A stretch of 64,000 nucleotides of DNA from Limnohabitans planktonicus II-D5. GTDB taxonomy: Bacteria; Pseudomonadota; Gammaproteobacteria; Burkholderiales; Burkholderiaceae_C. Position 1 is the first letter of the stretch, and every line of letters starts with the position of its first letter. A program made the position numbers and the translations under genes. Of this stretch, positions 59,276 to 64,000 are shown in pieces. The stretch covers positions 84,031 through 148,030 of the forward strand of contig NZ_LFYT02000008.1 of NCBI RefSeq assembly GCF_001270065.2. The letters run 5' to 3'. The notes below the pieces were generated by a model. It ran no database searches and was not told the DNA's origin. It saw nothing but the letters and a program-made list of their open reading frames with translations.

Positions 59276-60427
59276 TCAGATGGGGCTCGCCAGCGTATCC
59301 GGGTTGGCTCGATCAAACACTTCGTTGGCCCACAGCATCACCACCATTTCATCGTCGCCCACGTTGGTGATGTCGTGCACCCAACCCGGAATGGTGTCCA
59401 CCACCTGGGGCTTGTCACCCGATGTGGCTAGCTCAAAGCGCTCGTCTGTCAGCAAATGCCTGAAGCGGAACAGCCCCGTGCCCTTGATCACCAAAAACTT
59501 CTCGGTCTTGGTGTGGTGGTAATGCCCGCCCCGCGTGATGCCCGGGTGGGCCGTGAAATAGCTGAACTGCCCGCTGTCTGGGGTCTTGAGCATCTCGACA
59601 AACACGCCGCGAGGGTCTGCGTGCTGCGGCACATCGTACGCAAAACGCTCATTGGGCAAATAGCTCACATACGTGGCATACAGCGCCCGCACCAGCCCGG
59701 TGCCCACACGCTCGCTCATGAGCGTGGTGCGGCAATCGCCAAAAGCCTGAATCTGCGCGGCCAACTCACCTAACGTGGTTTGATAAACCGGGGACACCAC
59801 GCCCTGAGTTACCCCTTGCGCATCGTCCACCAGAGCTGCATCCACCGCCGCCACCAATGCCGCGACCACATCGTCCACATACACCAGCTGCAAGCTTGCT
59901 GCCGGGTCGTTGATCTGCACGGGCAAGCCCCGGGCGATGTTGTGGCAAAACGTAGCCACTACCGAGTTGTAGTTGGGCTTGCACCATTTTCCAAACACTC
60001 CCGGCAAGCGGAACACCACCGCCGGGTTGGCTGTATTGCGGGCCAGCGCCTGCACGGCAAGTTCAGCCGCCAGCTTGCTCTGTCCGTAAGGGTTGTCTCG
60101 CTCAGCCTGGGTGGACGAAGCCAACACCAAAGGCACACGCCGTCCGCCACTGGCTACCTGAGCTGCAATAGCTTGGCAAATGGCCACCGTCAAACCCGTG
60201 TTGACCTGCGCAAACGCATTGGGGTCTGCTGGGCGATTTTCTCCGGCCAAGTGCACCACCGCATCGGCCTGGGCCAGCAGCTGCGGCAAATCGGCCAGAT
60301 CGTCGCCACGCACAAACTCGGTCACCGCAAAACGTGGCAACTCGCGCAAGCGCACCACCAAGTTTTTACCAATGAAACCATTGGCCCCTGTGACTAACAC
60401 TCTCACGGTTACACCCCGCTCACTCAT
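59276..60427 (-). CDS. fnlB: FnlB/WbjC/CapF-type bifunctional reductase-epimerase
   Basis: A 383-residue protein: N-terminal SDR (VRVLVTGANGFIGKNLVVRL, VVHLAGENRPADPNAFAQVN, GQSKLAAELAVQAL) and a C-terminal cupin from about 255 (YFTAHPGITRGGHYHHTKTE, FLVIKGTGLFRFRHL). CapF/WbjC uses the cupin for C3 epimerisation and the SDR for 4-keto reduction, the middle step to UDP-L-FucNAc. ATG 60427 overlaps the upstream gene by ATGA; GTG 60406 gives the more typical start and is an alternative. Confidence 0.92.
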   Translation of the reverse strand: MSERGVTVRVLVTGANGFIGKNLVVRLRELPRFAVTEFVRGDDLADLPQLLAQADAVVHLAGENRPADPNAFAQVNTGLTVAICQAIAAQVASGGRRVPLVLASSTQAERDNPYGQSKLAAELAVQALARNTANPAVVFRLPGVFGKWCKPNYNSVVATFCHNIARGLPVQINDPAASLQLVYVDDVVAALVAAVDAALVDDAQGVTQGVVSPVYQTTLGELAAQIQAFGDCRTTLMSERVGTGLVRALYATYVSYLPNERFAYDVPQHADPRGVFVEMLKTPDSGQFSYFTAHPGITRGGHYHHTKTEKFLVIKGTGLFRFRHLLTDERFELATSGDKPQVVDTIPGWVHDITNVGDDEMVVMLWANEVFDRANPDTLASPI

Positions 60428-60858
60428 GCCGCTTTGACGATGTGCAAAACATCGCTCTCGTAATGAAATTTCGTCGACTCAAAAACCACTCGAATCTCCA
60501 TCCCAACTTGTGCACGAAACGGTGTCAGCTCAAAAGGAATATTGAGCATTTCCAGCGCATCAGCTTGGTCGGAAGACAACGCATGAGCTCCCAGCTGTTC
60601 GGACTGCGCAAAGTCCAGCGTCGCAGAACTTAGCACACGGTCTTTGTCCTGCAACAGCACAGTTGCTAGCCCATCCACCTGTGAGACTGGTAACTTGAAG
60701 ACGCTCCAGGCCACCAACTTAGGCAGCAGCACGGCATCAGCAGGTATCGCCATCACCCCCTGATAAATCCCCATGGCCGATAACTTACCGCCAGCTTCCT
60801 GGCGCAGGTCATCACAAAACAACGTGAAAGCCGTCAACGGGCAAGCTTCGCTTGTCAT
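60424..60858 (-). CDS. DUF6941-like hypothetical protein
   Basis: A 144-residue protein: PLTAFTLFCDDLRQEAGGKL, SAMGIYQGVMAIPADAVLLP, VFKLPVSQVDGLATVLLQDK and a final VFESTKFHYESDVLHIV. The opening pattern (FCDDxRxExGGKLSxxGIY) resembles the DUF6941 family as I recall it; the function is unknown. Third gene of a coupled three-gene unit: its ATG overlaps the preceding stop (ATGA, 60855-60858) and its own stop overlaps the fnlB start (60424-60427). Confidence 0.65.
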   Translation of the reverse strand: MTSEACPLTAFTLFCDDLRQEAGGKLSAMGIYQGVMAIPADAVLLPKLVAWSVFKLPVSQVDGLATVLLQDKDRVLSSATLDFAQSEQLGAHALSSDQADALEMLNIPFELTPFRAQVGMEIRVVFESTKFHYESDVLHIVKAA

Positions 60859-61319
60859 GCTATTGCCCCTTGCTGAATCGCCGTCATGACATCGTCCATG
60901 CTCACCCCCATCGCCACAGCCAAGCGCTGCAAGGTGGCACCATCCGGGTTAGGCACCTTACCGTTTTCCAAACGAGAAATATGAGGCTGCGGCAAACCAG
61001 CCGCCTCGCACAGCGCTTTTTGTGTCAACCCACACCGCATACGCAATGCCACCAGAGGTGCCAAACCATGCGCATCCAGGGCGCTGCCCAAATCCTTCAA
61101 GGCTTGCACTTGCAAGGCCTGGCCATGTGCAGTTTGCAAAAGCGCTTGCCGACGCTTGGACAGGGGGCGCTGTGTCGATCGTGAATCGACCTGCAAAGGT
61201 GCAGCCCCTACCACTTGCAGATAAGTCGACTTGGTTGCAGCCGACACCGCAAAACCTGCCAAGACAGCCGCCGCCAGCGGCTCATTGCGCACGCCAACGT
61301 GGGATGCCGTGATCGTCAT
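60855..61319 (-). CDS. XRE-family HTH protein, antitoxin-like
   Basis: A 154-residue protein with a C-terminal helix-turn-helix of the Cro/C1 (HTH_3) type (LRMRCGLTQKALCEAAGLPQ, ISRLENGKVPNPDGATLQRL, AVAMGVSMDDVMTAI). The N-terminal half (ASHVGVRNEPLAAAVLAGFA) is not recognised. Start is uncertain: ATG 61319 overlaps the upstream gene by 38 bases; ATG 61361 has AAGGGG eight bases before it. The position after a RelE-like gene, as in higBA order, suggests antitoxin and autorepressor. Confidence 0.75.
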   Translation of the reverse strand: MTITASHVGVRNEPLAAAVLAGFAVSAATKSTYLQVVGAAPLQVDSRSTQRPLSKRRQALLQTAHGQALQVQALKDLGSALDAHGLAPLVALRMRCGLTQKALCEAAGLPQPHISRLENGKVPNPDGATLQRLAVAMGVSMDDVMTAIQQGAIA

Positions 61320-61728
61320 AGTCACGACGAATGCGCTTTGCAAATTCGCTTTGTTCATCATATTCATCACCCCTTGGCATCAAGCCCAATATCCAAATTG
61401 CCTGCTGAGCCGGCTGGTGATTGACGGCATAAATCAACCTAACCGGTAACAAAGCACCATCAGGGTGCCACATCTTGAGGTAATACAGGTTGTAACCCCA
61501 ATGCTTGGACCACTCGATCAGCGACGCGTCAAACCGGGGGTCCTTGAGCTGTCTGAAACGTCCCTCAGCCAGCGCCAGCCTTACCGACATGTTCTCTTCA
61601 AGAAAATCGAACAACTCATCCAAGTACATCCCGTTTGCATCGCTGACCTCGTACACCTTGTCCAAGTCTTGCTGTACGGCGTCATTCGCCCAACGAAGTG
61701 CGTAGTTTATAACGATATCGTTATGCAT
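61282..61728 (-). CDS. RelE/HigB-like putative toxin
   Basis: A 148-residue protein (ATG 61728; another start at 61746). The C-terminal half has the RelE/HigB-like pattern: KMWHPDGALLPVRLIYAVN, AIWILGLMPRGDEYDEQSEF, AKRIRRDYDDHGIPRW. The N-terminal part (WANDAVQQDLDKVYEVSDAN, LDELFDFLEENMSVRLALAE) is longer than in classic HigB toxins. A perfect 16-base palindrome overlaps its first codons. Toxin activity is inferred from gene order and resemblance, not from an obvious active site. Confidence 0.6.
   Translation of the reverse strand: MHNDIVINYALRWANDAVQQDLDKVYEVSDANGMYLDELFDFLEENMSVRLALAEGRFRQLKDPRFDASLIEWSKHWGYNLYYLKMWHPDGALLPVRLIYAVNHQPAQQAIWILGLMPRGDEYDEQSEFAKRIRRDYDDHGIPRWRAQ
61709..61724. 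promoter_or_regulatory. Perfect 16-base palindrome at the toxin-like gene start
   Basis: ATAACGATATCGTTAT, directly after the ATG at 61728-61726. Such TAACG...CGTTA palindromes resemble operators of XRE antitoxins. Just upstream an inverted pair GAGTTGT (61754-61760) and ACAACTC (61782-61788) spans the intergenic region to fnlA. Confidence 0.5.
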
Positions 61729-61786
61729 CGGGTAACCATCTGACAAACGACCCGAGTTGTGTACAAGTTATGCAACAGACAACAAC

Positions 61787-62815
61787 TCACTCCTCCGCCT
61801 CCACCGCCTCCCCCCGCAGCGTGGCCTGCATAAAGCGCAGCTTCATCAGCAGAGCCTGCATGCCGGGCACATCCAGGCGGGTGGTGTTGTGCGAGTTGTA
61901 GTCGGTGGATTCAGAAATGCGCACCTCGCCTTGCTCCACAAACTTGCCGTAGTTCAGGTCGCGCAAATCGGGGGGCACGCGGTAGTAGCCGCCCAAATCT
62001 TGGGCGGCAGCCATTTCTTCGCGGCTGAGCAAGGCTTCGTAGAGCTTTTCGCCATGGCGGGTGCCGATCACGCGCACCTCGTGCTCGGGCTTGCCCAGCA
62101 GGCCGGTCAGCGCCTGAGTCAGTACATCGATGGTGGCGGCAGGGGCCTTTTGCACAAAAATCTCTCCGGGCTGGCCGTGCTCAAACGCATAGAGCACCAG
62201 GTCCACCGCGTCGTCAAGGGTCATCATGAAGCGGGTCATTGCCGGGTCGGTGATGGTGATGGGCTGAGCGGCGCGGATCTGCTGGGTGAACAAAGGGATA
62301 ACCGAGCCGCGCGAGCACATGACATTGCCGTAGCGCGTCACGTTGATCACCGTGCTGCCGCTGCTGCGCGACTTGGCCACAGCCACTTTTTCCATCATGG
62401 CCTTGCTGATACCCATGGCGTTGATGGGGTAGACGGCTTTGTCGGTGCTGAGCACCACCACACGTTGCACACCGCAGTTAATGGCGGCCTCTAGCACGTT
62501 TTCGGTGCCGAGCACGTTGGTCTTGACGGCTTCGAGTGGATGAAACTCGCAAGAGGGCACCTGCTTGAGAGCCGCTGCGTGGTACACAAAGTCGGCACCC
62601 CGCACCGCATTCAGCACCGACTGGTAATCACGCACATCGCCAATGTAGAACTTCAGCTTGGGGCTGTTGTACTTCTTGCGCATGTCGTCTTGCTTCTTCT
62701 CGTCGCGGCTGAAGATGCGGATTTCACCGATATCTGATTGTAAAAAACGCCTGACAACGGCATTACCAAAAGAACCTGTGCCACCGGTGACCATCAAAAT
62801 GGATTTTTTGAACAT
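61787..62815 (-). CDS. fnlA: UDP-GlcNAc 4,6-dehydratase (5-inverting) FnlA/WbjB-type
   Basis: A 342-residue soluble extended SDR: ILMVTGGTGSFGNAVVRRFL, FYIGDVRDYQSVLNAVRGAD, YHAAALKQVPSCEFHPLEAV, STDKAVYPINAMGISKAMME with the Met-x3-Lys active site of the FlaA1 group, NVTRYGNVMCSRGSVIPL. First enzyme of UDP-L-FucNAc synthesis. Only about 40 bases separate it from the toxin-like gene. Confidence 0.93.
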   Translation of the reverse strand: MFKKSILMVTGGTGSFGNAVVRRFLQSDIGEIRIFSRDEKKQDDMRKKYNSPKLKFYIGDVRDYQSVLNAVRGADFVYHAAALKQVPSCEFHPLEAVKTNVLGTENVLEAAINCGVQRVVVLSTDKAVYPINAMGISKAMMEKVAVAKSRSSGSTVINVTRYGNVMCSRGSVIPLFTQQIRAAQPITITDPAMTRFMMTLDDAVDLVLYAFEHGQPGEIFVQKAPAATIDVLTQALTGLLGKPEHEVRVIGTRHGEKLYEALLSREEMAAAQDLGGYYRVPPDLRDLNYGKFVEQGEVRISESTDYNSHNTTRLDVPGMQALLMKLRFMQATLRGEAVEAEE

Positions 62816-62869
62816 TTTATACCTGACTTAATTGATGAAAGATTTAATAATTTAAATAAATTTTATTAT

Positions 62870-63679
62870 TTATATTTTTTCAGATTTAAAGATATAACGC
62901 ATTCGAAAAACTAGTAGCCAGAATATTGAAGCACTAACTGGCTGAAATAATCCACCACCACTAAAAACATAATTCACAAACCATTGTATATAGCTTGCAG
63001 ATAAAAAACCGATTTCAGTATTCGCAGCATTGAGTCTATTTGAAATAATTAAAATAGATTTAATTAACAAATAAATTAAAAACAAAATTATTGGACCACC
63101 TACAAATACCCCAAACATCAAAATTAATTCAATCAGACCATTGTGCGCCATAGGTATATTATCATAACCCATAGCACCTGCACCGCCAAATACACCTGCC
63201 CCGTATAGAAATTCATGTGTTTCAAAATATATTAACGCCTCGTATGGCAAAGCAGTAAATCTATCAACCATAGATTCGAAAAAATTAACATCATTGGATA
63301 ACTCTGTTTCGGATGTTAAAACACCCTGCATGTATCTTAAAACGGTCTCAAATTGACTACCATTAAATTCCGAAATATAAAAAATTAATATCGCAACAAC
63401 TCCTATTGTGGGCGCAAAAGTAAATATATTTTTAAATTCAATAAACTTAAGCCACCAAGCAAAAATAATTACAATTGCTATATTTGCAAGTGCGGATTTC
63501 TGTAGAGACAAGGCAGCACCAATTGATAAAATTATAAAAATCAAGAAACCGTTTAATTTTTTGAAGTAATAAAAAGCAGCCAATGCAGGAAAACCCACCG
63601 CAACACCATAGGCAGTTAAACTACCGACTAATGAAGCGTAACGCAAAGGCTCCTCGTCGTTTAGTGTGGAACTTGACAT
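62870..63679 (-). CDS. O-antigen polymerase-like protein, N-terminally truncated
   Basis: A 269-residue, very A+T-rich membrane protein with six or more helices (YYFKKLNGFLIFIILSIGAA; LIELILMFGVFVGGPIILFL). It has the large loop with a Wzy-like pattern (FLYGAGVFGGAGAMGYDNIP then MAHNGLIE). Its ATG (63679-63677) overlaps the transposase stop (TGATG), so its original 5' end seems to have been lost at the IS junction; intact Wzy proteins have about 400 residues. Base composition differs sharply from the rest of the window, a sign of transfer. Confidence 0.7.
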   Translation of the reverse strand: MSSSTLNDEEPLRYASLVGSLTAYGVAVGFPALAAFYYFKKLNGFLIFIILSIGAALSLQKSALANIAIVIIFAWWLKFIEFKNIFTFAPTIGVVAILIFYISEFNGSQFETVLRYMQGVLTSETELSNDVNFFESMVDRFTALPYEALIYFETHEFLYGAGVFGGAGAMGYDNIPMAHNGLIELILMFGVFVGGPIILFLIYLLIKSILIISNRLNAANTEIGFLSASYIQWFVNYVFSGGGLFQPVSASIFWLLVFRMRYIFKSEKI

Positions 63680-64000
63680 CAAAGGCAGCGGTGGATTAGC
63701 ACGTTGCTCTTGGGCACAGCCCGCTCCAGCGGGTTGCTTGGCAAATGCTTGAGCTTGGACATCCGCAAATACGCAATGGCGATAAAGTTTCTTGCAGTTC
63801 TAAAGCCACGCGCGGCGCGTTTAGCCTGTTGGAGCAAACCATTCATGGCCTCCACATAAGCATTGCTGCGGTTGTCCAGCATGCCGCGCACCACACCGTC
63901 CAAGCGCTGCTTTAACGTGCGGGCCAACTTCTTAAAGGGTGCCAGACGACAGCGCGTGGCCCAACTCAGCCACGCCTTCAATTCAGACTTGGCTTGTGTC
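63679..64000 (-). mobile_element. ISL3-family transposase, C-terminal part
   Basis: The frame is open from the right edge of the window and stops at 63679. WATRCRLAPFKKLARTLKQR, RGMLDNRSNAYVEAMNGLLQ and AKRAARGFRTARNFIAIAYL match the C-terminus of ISL3-type DDE transposases (the last Glu in YVEAMNGL). The 5' part lies beyond the window. No terminal inverted repeat could be recognised at the left junction. G+C rich, unlike the adjoining gene. Confidence 0.85.

Noticed and set aside
61757..62494. Plus-strand frame of 245 residues opposite fnlA
   Set aside because: Antisense to a conserved enzyme; composition is His/Gly/Ala rich with no domain.

Overview
The window is a typical stretch of a Burkholderiales (betaproteobacterial) chromosome, most likely from the Comamonadaceae. 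This placement is inferred from gene order (ubiE, Tim44-like, ubiJ, ubiB; fmdB, DUF502, aspS; lolA, rarA, ftsK; ribF, ileS, lspA), high G+C coding sequence and dispersed GTAG/GTCGG palindromes. No rRNA, tRNA, CRISPR array or prophage was seen.

Layout. 1-8.3 kb: end of ubiE, a Tim44-like protein, ubiJ and ubiB (ubiquinone synthesis), a sodium:solute symporter, then fmdB, a DUF502 membrane protein and aspS. 8.3-9.15 kb: non-coding, repeat rich. 9.15-12.1 kb: MgtA-type P-type ATPase and a convergent VF530 protein. 12.2-18.9 kb: a signalling island made of a Crp/Fnr regulator, a CheB-CheR-PAS fusion, a PAS protein, two LuxR-type response regulators (one with a degenerate receiver) and a second Crp/Fnr regulator of identical length. 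18.9-22.5 kb: FeS-type photolyase with DUF2256 partner, SET-domain protein, AraC regulator. 22.7-26.3 kb: livHMGF branched-chain amino-acid ABC transporter, without its binding protein. 26.4-30.9 kb: ftsK, lolA, rarA on the minus strand. 31-49.2 kb: housekeeping and metabolism (trxB, rpmB-rpmG, desaturase, rsmB, purN, two acyl-CoA dehydrogenases, periplasmic LigE-type ligase, HNH protein, ribF, ileS, lspA, aminotransferase, quinone oxidoreductase, EamA transporter).

49.5-64 kb is a surface-polysaccharide (O-antigen/capsule-like) locus. It begins with a frameshifted galE on the plus strand. The rest is on the minus strand and reads, in transcription order: truncated AT-rich polymerase next to an ISL3 transposase, fnlA, three small coupled genes resembling a toxin-antitoxin unit, fnlB, a phosphoribosyltransferase-like remnant with an overlapping 68-residue gene, a terminator, fnlC, a WbuB-like glycosyltransferase, a sugar epimerase, a PglC-type initiating transferase, a PglD-type acetyltransferase, a WbpM/PglF-type dehydratase, an IS4 remnant and a Wzy/WaaL-like membrane protein. 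FnlA, FnlB and FnlC together should make UDP-N-acetyl-L-fucosamine. WbpM-type dehydratase plus PglD and PglC homologues fit a bacillosamine-like or related first sugar.

The main unusual points are the small accessory genes wedged between fnlA, fnlB and fnlC; a terminator directly in front of the fnlC start codon; a dispersed repeat inserted in frame in the WbpM-like gene; the kinase-less signalling island; and REP-like palindromes whose stem tips vary while keeping base pairing.
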